Part shown: positions 34,145-43,655 of the stretch, piece by piece
Layout: the number at the start of each line of letters is the position of its first letter
Position numbering within the stretch: position 1 is the stretch's first letter
Assembly: GCA_045430275.1 (NCBI GenBank)
Contig: JAILXU010000001.1
Location: 1-64,000, forward strand
Source of the DNA: Oceanobacter sp045430275
Lineage (GTDB): Bacteria > Pseudomonadota > Gammaproteobacteria > Pseudomonadales > Oceanobacteraceae
DNA length: 64,000 nt
Direction of reading: 5' to 3'
Position numbers and translations under genes: made by a program
Notes under the pieces: generated by a model
Databases searched by the model: none
The model's input: only the letters and a program-made list of their open reading frames with translations
Told to the model about the DNA's origin: nothing

Positions 34145-34522
34145 TTAATGCAACATTCCCGGCACCGCGAGGGTGAATGCCGGAATGTCTGCGTGAAAGA
34201 GTGTGTCGTCGGCGGCTTGCATGACGTAGTAGCCCCGCATGCTGCCAACCGGTGTTGAGAGAGCGACGCCGGACGAGTAGCAATAGTGCTCGCCGGGTTG
34301 AATCCGGGGCTGTTTGCCGATGACGCCCTGACCTTTAACCTCTCGGGTCTGGTCATCACTGTCAGTAATGAACCAATGGCGCGAGCAGAGTTTGACGACT
34401 TCTTCACTGTGGTTATGAACGGTAATTTCATAGGCGAAGGCGTACATCTCTTCGTCCGGGTCGGAATGATCTTCCAGCCAGGAAGGCTGTACAGTGACTT
34501 CGATGTCGTCATTCTGCGCCAT
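34145..34522 (-). CDS. apaG: ApaG domain protein (Co2+/Mg2+ efflux ApaG)
   Basis: This 125-residue protein has the fibronectin-like ApaG fold, with segments YAFAYEITVHNHSEEVVKL, VIGKQPRIQPGEHYCYSSG and GSMRGYYVM. ApaG was linked to divalent-metal resistance, but the mechanism is unclear. ATG 34522 has GAGG upstream and overlaps the end of rsmA by 14 bases. It lies between rsmA and apaH, as in E. coli. Confidence 0.95.
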   Translation of the reverse strand: MAQNDDIEVTVQPSWLEDHSDPDEEMYAFAYEITVHNHSEEVVKLCSRHWFITDSDDQTREVKGQGVIGKQPRIQPGEHYCYSSGVALSTPVGSMRGYYVMQAADDTLFHADIPAFTLAVPGMLH

Positions 34523-35342
34523 TGTCAGCCTCCTGTTGCAGGTCATAGACCGCATCGGCAATGGTCACGTACTGAGTCAGCGACAGGCGTTCCGGGCGCA
34601 AGGTGATGTCGATGCCGATGGCGGTAAGCTGTTCGGCCGTGAGCAGGTTTTTCAGCGTATTCCGAATGGTTTTGCGGCGCATGCTGAAGGCTTCGCGCAC
34701 CACGCGCTGCAGGGTCTTGAGTGATTTGGCCGGTACTGGCAGCTCTTTGTAAGGTGACAGGCGAACGATGGCCGAATCAACCTTGGGTGGTGGGTCAAAC
34801 GACTCAGGGCCGACGACAAACAGCGATTCCACTTTGCAGAAATACTGCGCCATGATGCTGAGACGTCCGTAGTCGGAAGTGCCCGGCTCGGCAGCCAGAC
34901 GCTCCACCACTTCTTTTTGCAGCATGAAGTGCATGTCTTCAACGTCCCGGTGATAACTCAGCAGGTGAAAAATCAGGGGCGTGGAGATGTTGTAGGGCAG
35001 GTTGCCAATGACGCGCAGGCGCTTTCCGGGTTGCAGCAACTGGCTGAAGTCGAACTTCAGGGCGTCGCCTTCATGGATGGTCAGCCCCGGATAGTTGAAA
35101 AACTTGGTGCGCAGGATCGGGATCAGATCGCGGTCAAGCTCAACCACATTGAGCTGGCCTGCGGCTTCCAGCAGAGGCTCGGTGATGGCTCCCACACCTG
35201 GCCCAATCTCCACCAGACAGTGTTCAGGCCGGGGGTTGATGGCCCGAATGATCTGGTCGATGGTGTAGCCGTCATGCAGGAAATTCTGGCCGAAGCGCTT
35301 CCGGGCCTTGTGGCCGTGAGCGCGCTGAACGTGTTTGGTCAT
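34509..35342 (-). CDS. rsmA: 16S rRNA dimethyladenosine transferase RsmA/KsgA
   Basis: This 277-residue RsmA dimethylates A1518 and A1519 of 16S rRNA late in 30S assembly. It opens with the family motif RKRFGQNFLHD; the SAM site is VEIGPGVGAIT, and the catalytic VIGNLPYNIS (N-L-P-Y) is intact. ATG 35342 follows a 12-base gap after pdxA. The length matches E. coli KsgA (273). Confidence 0.97.
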   Translation of the reverse strand: MTKHVQRAHGHKARKRFGQNFLHDGYTIDQIIRAINPRPEHCLVEIGPGVGAITEPLLEAAGQLNVVELDRDLIPILRTKFFNYPGLTIHEGDALKFDFSQLLQPGKRLRVIGNLPYNISTPLIFHLLSYHRDVEDMHFMLQKEVVERLAAEPGTSDYGRLSIMAQYFCKVESLFVVGPESFDPPPKVDSAIVRLSPYKELPVPAKSLKTLQRVVREAFSMRRKTIRNTLKNLLTAEQLTAIGIDITLRPERLSLTQYVTIADAVYDLQQEADNGAE

Positions 35343-35354
35343 GGAATAGTCTCG

Positions 35355-36353
35355 TTATTGGACGCGGCTGGTCACACGGCTGTTGGCCATGTCGGTGGCC
35401 ACTTCAACGGCGGTGATCAGGCTGCCACTGTCGGCTTTGCCCGTGGCGGCCAGATCCAGTGCGGTGCCATGATCGACAGAGGTGCGAATAAAAGGCAGGC
35501 CGAGTGTGATGTTGGCGGCGCGGCCAAAGCCGTGGTGTTTCAGTACTGGCAGGCCCTGATCGTGATACATCGCCAGAGTAGCATCGGCCTGTTCCAGATA
35601 CTTGGGTGTATAGAGTGTGTCGGCTGGCAATGGCCCGGTCAGGTGCATGCCGTCGTGGCGAAGCTGTTCCAGCGTGGGAATAATGACATCAATTTCTTCT
35701 CGCCCGAGATGACCGTCTTCCCCGGCGTGAGGGTTCAGCCCGGCCACCAGAATGTGTGGACTCTCAAGGCCGAAATGGTGTTGCAAGTCGTGCTGCAGAA
35801 TCCGCACCACGCGAGTGATGCGCTCCGGGGTGATGGCATCGGCGACGTCACGCAGTGGCAGGTGTGTTGTCACCAGTGCCACGCGCAGATCACTGGTGGC
35901 CAGCATCATGACCACTTCCGGCACTTCGGCCACATCACGGAAGAATTCGGTATGGCCGGTAAAGGGAATACCGGCATCGTTGATGACGCCCTTGTGAACT
36001 GGGGCGGTGACAATGCCATCCCACCGACCTTGCAGGCAGCCATCGGCGGCCTGTTGCAAGGTCTCCAGTACGTAATGAGCATTGGTGCTGTTCAGTTGTC
36101 CAGCCTCAACCGGAGCCGCCAGACTCACGTCCTGAATCCAGAGGCTGCCTGCCGGTGCCGGTTCGGCGGCGGCATCGGCATCAAACGGGTGCAGTGTCAG
36201 TGGTAAATCCAGCTCGGCGGCGCGTTGCTGCAACAGCGCGCTGTCACCGATGACGACCAGTTGGGCGGACTGAATCTGCTGTGCCAGTTGCACGCAGAGA
36301 TCCGGGCCGATGCCCGACGGCTCACCGGAGGTAATCGCCAGTCGAACGGTCAT
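35355..36353 (-). CDS. pdxA: 4-hydroxythreonine-4-phosphate dehydrogenase
   Basis: This 332-residue PdxA oxidises 4-phosphohydroxy-L-threonine in pyridoxal phosphate synthesis. Segments include ITSGEPSGIGPD at the start, APVHKGVINDAGIPFTGHTE with metal-binding His, MYHDQGLPVLKHHGFGR, and SVDHGTALDLAATGKAD. It overlaps surA by four bases. Confidence 0.97.
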   Translation of the reverse strand: MTVRLAITSGEPSGIGPDLCVQLAQQIQSAQLVVIGDSALLQQRAAELDLPLTLHPFDADAAAEPAPAGSLWIQDVSLAAPVEAGQLNSTNAHYVLETLQQAADGCLQGRWDGIVTAPVHKGVINDAGIPFTGHTEFFRDVAEVPEVVMMLATSDLRVALVTTHLPLRDVADAITPERITRVVRILQHDLQHHFGLESPHILVAGLNPHAGEDGHLGREEIDVIIPTLEQLRHDGMHLTGPLPADTLYTPKYLEQADATLAMYHDQGLPVLKHHGFGRAANITLGLPFIRTSVDHGTALDLAATGKADSGSLITAVEVATDMANSRVTSRVQ

Positions 36354-37630
36354 GAGGCGTCCTTGATATCAACGTAGGCTTCTGCGCGAATTTTGCGCAG
36401 CCAGACCGGCAACTCTTCTTCGAAGCGGCGTGCGGACAGCAGTTGACGTACCTGATTGCGCTGCACTTCTTTGCCAATGTCGGTTTGTTTACGGCCTTCA
36501 ACCACCAGAACGTGCCAGCCGAACTGGCTCTGGAATGGTGCGCTGATGCCGTTCACTTCGGTCTGGTGCATCGTGCGATCAAACTCCGGCACCATGTCAC
36601 CAGGGTTCACCCAGCCCAGATCACCACCCAGTGAGCCGCTGCCAGGGTCGTCGCTGAATTCTTTCGCCAGTGCGCTGAAATCTTCTCCCTGACGGGCGCG
36701 ATCGTACAGGCTGTTGATCAGGGTTTCGGCCTGACGGGCATCACGCAGTTCGTTGGTTTTCACCAGAATGTGGCGCACCTTGGACTGGTTCACCAGCTTG
36801 GTCGCACCGCCGCGCTTGTTGTGGATCTTGACGATGTGGAAACCACTGGCGCTCTGAATGGGGTTGCTGACGCCGCCGATGTTCAGGGCAGGAATGGCAT
36901 CGGCAAAGATGCCGGGTAGCTGAGCTTCTTTACGCCATCCCAGGTCGCCGCCTTTGAGGGCGTTGCGGCCATTGGATTCGGTAATGGCGGTGCTGCGGAA
37001 GTCGGCTCCGCCCCGAAGTTGGCCAACCAGACGTTCGGCTTTGGCACGGGCGTTGTTGATGTCACTGGCACGGGCATCGGCTGGAATGGCAATCAGAATG
37101 TGGCCCAGCTCGTATTCAGCGGCTGATGCCAGCTTGCCTGCTTCGGACGACAGGAAGTAATCAATGTCCTGATCGGTAATTTCGATGCGTTGGCCAACAC
37201 GGATACGCTGTACGCGCGAGATCAGCATTTCCTGACGAATCTGCTGACGCGCCACGGCAAAGGAAACGCCTTCGGCTTCCATCGCCTGACGGAAGGCGGC
37301 CAGCCCCATGCCGTTACGGGCGGCAATGCGCTCAATCGCTTCGTTCAATTGGGCATCACTGATGCGAATGCCCACGCGATCGGCCATCTGTAACTGGATG
37401 CTTTCCTGAATCAGGCGATCCAGTACCTGATTGCGCAAGGCTTCAAGGTCTGGCAAGCGTGCGCTCCGATTCTGGCCGATGACTCGCTGAATGCGGCCAT
37501 CCAGTTCGGATTGCATGATGGCGCTGTTATCCACCACGGCCACTACCTTGTCGATCAGGACAGGTTTGGCCTGAGAGGCAGAAGCAAAAAGAGCAAAAGC
37601 GAGTGCGAGCAAGTGATGATTAATAGTCAT
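36350..37630 (-). CDS. surA: periplasmic peptidyl-prolyl isomerase/chaperone SurA
   Basis: This 426-residue SurA is a periplasmic chaperone for outer-membrane proteins, including LptD encoded next door. It has a signal peptide (MTINHHLLALAFALFASASQA), an N-terminal chaperone module (about 20-170), and two parvulin domains (about 180-280 and 290-385), the second starting KVRHILVKTNELRDARQAE. ATG 37630 gives the signal peptide; the earlier in-frame extension lies within lptD. The 3' end of lptD overlaps by about ten bases. Confidence 0.97.
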   Translation of the reverse strand: MTINHHLLALAFALFASASQAKPVLIDKVVAVVDNSAIMQSELDGRIQRVIGQNRSARLPDLEALRNQVLDRLIQESIQLQMADRVGIRISDAQLNEAIERIAARNGMGLAAFRQAMEAEGVSFAVARQQIRQEMLISRVQRIRVGQRIEITDQDIDYFLSSEAGKLASAAEYELGHILIAIPADARASDINNARAKAERLVGQLRGGADFRSTAITESNGRNALKGGDLGWRKEAQLPGIFADAIPALNIGGVSNPIQSASGFHIVKIHNKRGGATKLVNQSKVRHILVKTNELRDARQAETLINSLYDRARQGEDFSALAKEFSDDPGSGSLGGDLGWVNPGDMVPEFDRTMHQTEVNGISAPFQSQFGWHVLVVEGRKQTDIGKEVQRNQVRQLLSARRFEEELPVWLRKIRAEAYVDIKDAS

Positions 37631-40160
37631 GGTACTGTCGTCTGGAGTATCCGTTGATACTTTGGCTGAGAAGGGAGTCGGTGCCGCCACCCAGAGTGGT
37701 CAGGCCCTTGAGCTGGATGCTGAACATCAGGCTCCGGCGACTGTCGGTGCTGCTGTTGGCGTTAGGATCGTTCTCGCCGGGGGAAGTTTCCCGATACAGC
37801 AATTGAAAGCGCCAGCAGCAGTTCTGGTATTCAAATCCGGCCAGTGCTTCCAGAGTCGGGCTGGCGGGTCGTGTTTCGTTCTGCTGGTAGCTGTTTTGAT
37901 CGTGCAGGATGCGCCCCATCACAGCCCAGCGATCAGACAGAGACCAGAATGCGCTGGCGTCTATCTGATGCAGGCTGGTATCAATCTGACCATTGTTGTC
38001 CAGCGTTTGTAGCTCGTGGCTGGACAGATTGACGAGGTGGTTCTGGCCGTCGTTATAGTGCAGGCCAAAGCGCTTCTGGCGGGCAAAGTTGTCGTAGGTA
38101 TCCCATTCCAGCGTGTGGTAAAGCTGCCACTCGGTGGTCGGGAACCAGTTGATTTCGGCAATCGCGGTGGACGTGGCCTGATGGTTGACCTCATCACCGG
38201 CATCCAGCACCACACGGCGATCATGCCGGTAATGAATGCGGCCCAGGCTGGCGTTCAGATAGTCGCTGCCGTTGTGGTTTTGAAAACGAGTGGTGACACC
38301 GAGGCTAATCTGATCCAGGTCTGCTACTCGATCATGACCGCTGAAACGCTCGCCACTGAACAGGCTTTGATAGTCAACGGTCAGGTTGCCTGAATCGAAG
38401 GTGGGGAGCTGGGTCTGGCCAGACTGATGAGGGCTTTTGACCCACAGCAGGCGCGGTTCGAGAGTTTGGCGCTGTAGAAATTGCCCTTGCAGTGGTCGTT
38501 CCAGCACCAGCCCGGCATCAAGTTGATAACGCGGAATACCGTAGTTGACCGACAGCGGCTGGTCGGCGCTCAGAGTGTCACGCTGTTCATGGCCGAGTTG
38601 GTATTGGCGGTAGCGGAAATCCACTGAGGGCTGGAGGTAAACCGACGCCCATTGCTGACGCCAGCTCAGGTGTGTGTCTGAAACCAGTCGCTGACCAAAC
38701 AGGCCGTCAAAGCCACTGAGTTGTTGCTCGGTGCCATTGATGGTGTCGCGCTGCTGGCGGCGGAAACGGGCCAGTTGAATGTTTTGCTCAAACTGCCAGT
38801 GTTGTCCCCAGCGCTGCTGATAGTCTACCGAGACCTGTGGCAAACGCTGGTAGGGACGCTGGTTCAGCGCCAGACTGTCGTCAATGGTCTGAAAGCCTTC
38901 AATCAGCAGCTCGGCTTGCCAGTGACCCTGCTCATAACGAACGCTTCCCCGGCGTGGCAAGTGCGTGCTGCGATTGATGCCAGATGCGCTGTTCATATCA
39001 CTGAGGTAGCCACTGTCGCTGACGTGGTTGTATTCCCAACTGTGTGACCAGTGGCGGCCCCAGTTGCCTTTCTGGGTGTAGTTGACCAGCCAGCGTTCGT
39101 ATTCTTCGGTCTGATCCTGATTCAGGTAGCCGTAATTCAGCTCGCCATCGCCCATCAGAGCGGTTTTATGGCGCAGTTGGGCTTCCCACAAGAAGCCTCG
39201 ATCCAGAATGTGATGCGGCGTTATCGTGGCGTCCAGATTGGGCGCAATATTGATGTAAAACGGTGTTTGCAAATCTTCCAGCTGACCATTGCCGTTGATG
39301 GCAAAGGACGGGTTCAGAAAACCGGTGGTGCGTCGGTCATCAATCGGGAAGCGATAGTAGGGAATGTACATCACCGGCACTTCCATCACTCTCAGGCGTG
39401 TGTTCCAGGCGGAGCCAATGCCACGTTTCTGATCCAGATAAATATTGGAGGCGACGATGTCCCAGTCAGCCTGGCCAGGCGGGCAGTAGGTCATAGATGC
39501 CTGGCGCAAGTGGATCTTGCCGTTGGAGCGGGTTTCGATAAACGCCGCTTCGCCGCGCATGTGATTGTCGGGCAGGGCGTAGGCGGCTTCCTGTAAGGTC
39601 AGGTTGGCGGCTTGTCCGGTGCCCTGATCGCTGAACAGGGCTTCTTTACTGTGCAACGTTGACCAGGGAGTGTAGATGCTGACGTCGCCCACGAACTGGC
39701 CACTGCCTGCCTGCTGTTGCCAACTGAGGCTGTCGCCCTTGAGCAGGTAGTTGTCGCGTTGCATTTCCACATCGCCATGGAGGAAAGCATTGCCCTCTTT
39801 ATCCAGTTGCGCTTCGTCGGCTTCTGCCACAATCACATCGCTGCCCAGTGGCTGGATATCGGCCCGGCGATAGAAACCACTGCAGAAATCTGGCAAGGGT
39901 TTGCTGCCATCGGCATGGCTCCACTGCGAACGTGGATACCAGTTCAGGTACGGGTAATCAACGGACTGAGGCGACAGCGAGGTGCCGGAGGTGTTTTCAG
40001 AAGGGTTCTCGGCATGTCCGGGCGCTGACAGGCTGGCACTGACCAGTGCGATGGCCACGGCCAGAGTCAGGGGCCGACCATTGGCAGAGCCGTCGATGTC
40101 AGAATCGGACACCGGAGCGGGCGCATCAAACAGTGCTGCTAAAGGATGGTGGGCCGTCAT
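37620..40160 (-). CDS. lptD: LPS-assembly protein LptD
   Basis: This 846-residue outer-membrane LptD inserts lipopolysaccharide together with LptE. A long charged N-region precedes the hydrophobic signal segment at about residues 30-50. The OstA-like periplasmic domain (about 100-230) is followed by a 26-strand barrel. Four cysteines that form the interdomain disulfides are visible: one in LPDFCSGFY, one in MTYCPPGQ and the CC pair in YQNCCWRF. It heads the lptD-surA-pdxA-rsmA-apaG-apaH-glpE series and is divergent from amgK. Confidence 0.97.
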   Translation of the reverse strand: MTAHHPLAALFDAPAPVSDSDIDGSANGRPLTLAVAIALVSASLSAPGHAENPSENTSGTSLSPQSVDYPYLNWYPRSQWSHADGSKPLPDFCSGFYRRADIQPLGSDVIVAEADEAQLDKEGNAFLHGDVEMQRDNYLLKGDSLSWQQQAGSGQFVGDVSIYTPWSTLHSKEALFSDQGTGQAANLTLQEAAYALPDNHMRGEAAFIETRSNGKIHLRQASMTYCPPGQADWDIVASNIYLDQKRGIGSAWNTRLRVMEVPVMYIPYYRFPIDDRRTTGFLNPSFAINGNGQLEDLQTPFYINIAPNLDATITPHHILDRGFLWEAQLRHKTALMGDGELNYGYLNQDQTEEYERWLVNYTQKGNWGRHWSHSWEYNHVSDSGYLSDMNSASGINRSTHLPRRGSVRYEQGHWQAELLIEGFQTIDDSLALNQRPYQRLPQVSVDYQQRWGQHWQFEQNIQLARFRRQQRDTINGTEQQLSGFDGLFGQRLVSDTHLSWRQQWASVYLQPSVDFRYRQYQLGHEQRDTLSADQPLSVNYGIPRYQLDAGLVLERPLQGQFLQRQTLEPRLLWVKSPHQSGQTQLPTFDSGNLTVDYQSLFSGERFSGHDRVADLDQISLGVTTRFQNHNGSDYLNASLGRIHYRHDRRVVLDAGDEVNHQATSTAIAEINWFPTTEWQLYHTLEWDTYDNFARQKRFGLHYNDGQNHLVNLSSHELQTLDNNGQIDTSLHQIDASAFWSLSDRWAVMGRILHDQNSYQQNETRPASPTLEALAGFEYQNCCWRFQLLYRETSPGENDPNANSSTDSRRSLMFSIQLKGLTTLGGGTDSLLSQSINGYSRRQYHDY

Positions 40161-40268
40161 AAGAGTGCATGGATGCCTGTGCTGGGATGTATGCTATCGT
40201 AACGCGCTGATCATACGGGTCGCGTCACAGACGCGCAATTTTAGAAGAATGTGAATAGAGAGGCCAGC

Positions 40269-41288
40269 ATGGATCAGCGCCTGCAAAGCCTGATTGACTG
40301 GGCGTCAACCGAGATTCGCCGTGATGCGAATATGACGCTGGACGCAAGCGTAGAAATGGTTTCTGGTGATGCCAGTTTCCGCCGTTATTACCGCATGACC
40401 TTCCGTGACCGCAGCTGGATTCTGGTCGATGCACCTCCTGACAAGGAAGATAATCCGCGTTTTATTCGCATTGCTGAGCAGTGGCGTGCTGCCAAAGTCG
40501 CGGTGCCGGAAGTGTTGGCCAGTGATATTGAACGCGGTTTTATGTTGCTGGAAGACTTTGGCGACCGGCTGTTTTGGCAAGCCGTGCATGAGCCAACGTG
40601 TCAGCCAGGAGATATTGAGGGCTGTTACCGTCAGGCCATAGATCAGTTGATTCATATCCAGACCATGGACAGCAGTGCGCTGCCTGCTTACGACGAGGCT
40701 TTATTGACCTCCGAGATGCAACTGTTCCGTGACTGGCTGTGTGAACAGCAACTGCAGATCGCTTTGTCGGATGATGAACGCCAGATGTTTGATCAGGTAA
40801 CCGGGCAACTGGTCAAGGTCGCCTTGTCTCAGACCGTGGTTCCGGTTCACCGGGATTATCACTCACGTAACCTGATGGTGCGTGACGCAGGTGAGCTGGG
40901 AATTATTGATTTTCAGGATGCGGTGGCTGGTCCGATTGCCTACGATCTGGTGTCGCTGTTGCGCGACTGTTACGTGCGTTGGGACTCGGCCATGGTGGAT
41001 GAGCTTCTGGCGTACTACTGGAAAGAAGCCCGCCGTCAGGGCGTATATCGGGGCGAATGGTCGGATCTGGTTCGAGAGTTCGACTGGATGGGCATGCAGC
41101 GTCACCTCAAGGCGGCTGGTATTTTTGCACGCCTGAATCTGCGCGATGGCAAATCCGGTTATCTCGATGACATTCCCAATACCTGTCAGTACCTCGTGGA
41201 CGTATCGGCCAAATACCCGGAATTATCTGAGTTGCATCAATGGCTGCTGGGCGTTGTTCAGCCTGCTCTGGATGAGCGTCTGGCATGA
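40269..41288 (+). CDS. amgK: N-acetylmuramate/N-acetylglucosamine kinase AmgK
   Basis: This 339-residue aminoglycoside-phosphotransferase-fold kinase is of the AmgK family, which phosphorylates MurNAc or GlcNAc at the anomeric position during peptidoglycan recycling. The catalytic loop is VVPVHRDYHSRNLMVR, followed by GIIDFQDAVAGPIAYDLVSL with the metal-binding Asp. GAGAGG supports ATG 40269 over a GTG 18 bases upstream. The adjacent murU supplies the next step, confirming the pathway. It is divergent from lptD. Confidence 0.93.
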   Translation: MDQRLQSLIDWASTEIRRDANMTLDASVEMVSGDASFRRYYRMTFRDRSWILVDAPPDKEDNPRFIRIAEQWRAAKVAVPEVLASDIERGFMLLEDFGDRLFWQAVHEPTCQPGDIEGCYRQAIDQLIHIQTMDSSALPAYDEALLTSEMQLFRDWLCEQQLQIALSDDERQMFDQVTGQLVKVALSQTVVPVHRDYHSRNLMVRDAGELGIIDFQDAVAGPIAYDLVSLLRDCYVRWDSAMVDELLAYYWKEARRQGVYRGEWSDLVREFDWMGMQRHLKAAGIFARLNLRDGKSGYLDDIPNTCQYLVDVSAKYPELSELHQWLLGVVQPALDERLA

Positions 41289-42019
41289 AGGCGATGATTC
41301 TGGCCGCCGGACGGGGCACGCGCATGGCCCCGTTAACCGATCACTGCCCCAAGCCGTTGCTGGAACTGGCAGGCGAGCCGCTGATTGTGCATCACATCCG
41401 CAAACTGGCCGCTGCCGGAGTACATGAGATTGTCATCAATCATGCGTATCTCGGTCATATGATCGAAGAAGCACTGGGTGATGGCAGTCGCTGGGGTGTT
41501 CAGATTAGCTACTCGGCAGAAACCTCTGCTCTGGAAACCGGTGGTGGTATCTTGCAGGCATTGCCGCTGTTGGGCGAGGCACCTTTCCTGCTGATTAATG
41601 GTGATGTCTGGACGGATGTGGATTACCAGTTACTGGTAAATTCTGCGGCTGTTGACGGTTTGCAGCGCCGAAAGGCTTTGGCACATCTTTGGCTGGTGGA
41701 CAACCCCGAGCACAATCCGGGCGGTGATTTTGTGTTATCCGGTGAACGGGTTTTATCGTCGGCCGCGTCATTGCCGAAGGAGTCACTGCCGGAAGTGTCA
41801 TTGGCAGCACCGCTGACGTTCTCGGGCATCAGCCTGATACACCCTCAATTACTGGCACAGCAAGCGCCGGGCGCATTCCCACTGGCTCCACTGCTGCGTA
41901 CGGCGATGAATGAAGACAGCGTCAGTGGCGCTTATCTGGGTGCTGACAGTGGCTGGGTCGACGTCGGAACGCCGGAACGCCTGCAACAATTGCATGACCA
42001 ACTGATACAGAGGAACTGA
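41285..42019 (+). CDS. murU: N-acetylmuramate alpha-1-phosphate uridylyltransferase MurU
   Basis: This 244-residue nucleotidyltransferase makes UDP-MurNAc from MurNAc-1-phosphate, bypassing de novo synthesis and giving intrinsic fosfomycin tolerance in pseudomonads. It starts MKAMILAAGRGTRMAPLTDH, and CPKPLLELAG follows. A catalytic LINGDVW and a C-terminal GWVDVGTPERL are present. It overlaps amgK by four bases and is followed by djlA after three bases. Confidence 0.94.
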   Translation: MKAMILAAGRGTRMAPLTDHCPKPLLELAGEPLIVHHIRKLAAAGVHEIVINHAYLGHMIEEALGDGSRWGVQISYSAETSALETGGGILQALPLLGEAPFLLINGDVWTDVDYQLLVNSAAVDGLQRRKALAHLWLVDNPEHNPGGDFVLSGERVLSSAASLPKESLPEVSLAAPLTFSGISLIHPQLLAQQAPGAFPLAPLLRTAMNEDSVSGAYLGADSGWVDVGTPERLQQLHDQLIQRN

Positions 42020-42022
42020 ATC

Positions 42023-42817
42023 GTGGCTTTCTGGATGGGCAAGGCAATGGGGAGCATGTTCGGTCTGATGACCGGCGGCCCCTTTGGGATGATGTTTGGC
42101 GCATTTTTTGGACATTTGTTTGATGCCAACCTGGAACGGTGGCTGTCGGGGCAGCCGTTATTGTTGAGCCAGTTTTCTCGCAGTAATGTGCAACGGCTCT
42201 TTTTTTCCAGCCTGTATCGGGTGATGGGGCGGGTTGCCAAGTCGGATGGGCGAGTGAATGAAGCCGAAATTGCCGCTGCCAGTTTTGTGATGGATCGAAT
42301 GCGGCTGAAAGGCAAGCAGCGTGAAAAAGCGGTGGCCTATTTCAATGAAGGCAAAAACCTTGAGGTGGATATCTGGACGGACTTGCATTCGCTGGGAGCG
42401 GCCTTGAACCCTGCCATGACCCAGATGTTTCTGGAAGTGATTCTGACGATTGCCTACTCGGATGGCGAGATGAACGCTGAAGAACACGCGTGTGTTCAGA
42501 AAATGTGTTCCGAGCTGGGTGTGCCTGCAAGCCTGTACGATCAGGTACACCAGCGGATTCAGGATGCGATTCGTCAGGCCCGAGGGGGGGATGACGAGTC
42601 AGAACAGGCCGTTGCCAAGGCGTACACCACGTTGGGTGTGTCGGTGGATGCCTCGGATCGGGAGCTGAAACAGGAATATCGCCGTTTGATGAATCAGAAC
42701 CACCCGGACAAACTCAGCGCTCAGGGCTTACCGGATGAAATGATTCAACTGGCCAAGGAAAAGACTCAGGAAATTCAAACGGCGTATGCGCTGATCAAAA
42801 AGGTACGGGCGCGTTAA
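42023..42817 (+). CDS. djlA: co-chaperone DjlA (TerB and J domains)
   Basis: This 264-residue membrane-anchored DnaJ-like protein has an N-terminal hydrophobic GxxxG-rich segment (about residues 6-32), a TerB-like domain (about 55-185), and a C-terminal J domain (about 195-264) with the HPD motif in NQNHPDKLSA. It stimulates DnaK at the inner membrane. It starts with GTG at 42023. DjlA is often encoded near lptD and amgK/murU in gammaproteobacteria. Confidence 0.95.
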   Translation: MAFWMGKAMGSMFGLMTGGPFGMMFGAFFGHLFDANLERWLSGQPLLLSQFSRSNVQRLFFSSLYRVMGRVAKSDGRVNEAEIAAASFVMDRMRLKGKQREKAVAYFNEGKNLEVDIWTDLHSLGAALNPAMTQMFLEVILTIAYSDGEMNAEEHACVQKMCSELGVPASLYDQVHQRIQDAIRQARGGDDESEQAVAKAYTTLGVSVDASDRELKQEYRRLMNQNHPDKLSAQGLPDEMIQLAKEKTQEIQTAYALIKKVRAR

Positions 42818-42839
42818 ACGCTGACTTTTATTCACCCTG

Positions 42840-43271
42840 TCAGTAGTCGACCTTGCGCCGCAAGGACTTGGTTTGACCGCGCTTGGTTTTGCCATCCACT
42901 CGCCGCCGCTGGGATGCTCGGGTTGGGCGAGTGGGAACCCGGCGAGTGACCGGACGTGTGGCTTCCTGTACAAACTCCACCAATCGCTGCAGTGCGTCAT
43001 CCCGATTCAGTTCCTGAGTACGGAATTTTTGCGCCTTGATAATCAGTACACCTTCCCGGCTGAGACGACTGTCTTTCTGATCCAGCAGACGCTGCTTGAT
43101 GGCTTCTGGCAAGGAGGAAGCCTTGATATCAAACCGCAAATGAATGGCAGACGAAACCTTGTTGACGTTCTGGCCACCAGCCCCTTGAGCGCGCATTGGG
43201 TTGAGTTCAATTTCACGACGAAGAATGGATAAGTTGGAACGGACAATCAGGTGTGTTTCAGGTTCGGCCAT
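42840..43271 (-). CDS. arfB: alternative ribosome-rescue factor ArfB
   Basis: This 143-residue peptidyl-tRNA hydrolase releases stalled ribosomes. The GGQ motif is in RAQGAGGQNVNKVSSA (about residues 27-42). The basic tail RRRVDGKTKRGQTKSLRRK binds the empty mRNA channel, as in YaeJ. ATG 43271 is chosen over 43346, whose added residues look unlike the family. It is convergent with djlA. Confidence 0.93.
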   Translation of the reverse strand: MAEPETHLIVRSNLSILRREIELNPMRAQGAGGQNVNKVSSAIHLRFDIKASSLPEAIKQRLLDQKDSRLSREGVLIIKAQKFRTQELNRDDALQRLVEFVQEATRPVTRRVPTRPTRASQRRRVDGKTKRGQTKSLRRKVDY

Positions 43272-43348
43272 GACGGTCTCTGGTGCGCTGGACAAGGGCT
43301 GCAAACCCTGACAGGCCAACCCTCTGATTGCAACTGTTGAAACCACTT

Positions 43349-43651
43349 ATGAACGGTGAAAACGAGACGAATATCAACGAAGTCTGGCATATCTATCTGG
43401 TCAGAACCGCTGTCAATACCTTGTACTGTGGCGTCACCACAAATGTAGTGCGCCGCTTTTCAGAACATCAACGTAATGGCACCAAAGCTGCCCGATACCT
43501 GCGAGGCAAAGGCCCATTAACGCTGGTGTGGTCACAGCCGGTTGGTACACGCAGTGAGGCTTTGAAGCTGGAGTATCGCGTCAAGCGCCTGACTCGGGCC
43601 GCAAAAGAGCAACTTGTTCTTTCGGGGCAATGGCCAGGGGCGAGTGACTGA
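43349..43651 (+). CDS. GIY-YIG nuclease superfamily protein
   Basis: This 100-residue single-domain GIY-YIG protein is of the YhbQ type. The sequence runs HIYLVRTAVNTLYCGVTTNV, followed by RRFSEHQ and ALKLEYRVKRL with the metal-binding Glu. YhbQ-like proteins have weak or unknown nuclease roles in DNA repair. ATG 43349 is a little downstream of a possible TTG at 43328, so the start is uncertain. Confidence 0.88.
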   Translation: MNGENETNINEVWHIYLVRTAVNTLYCGVTTNVVRRFSEHQRNGTKAARYLRGKGPLTLVWSQPVGTRSEALKLEYRVKRLTRAAKEQLVLSGQWPGASD

Positions 43652-43655
43652 ATCG

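Noticed and set aside
34917..36206. 429-residue open frame on the plus strand
   Set aside because: It runs antisense to rsmA and pdxA, both clear genes, and has no recognisable domains.
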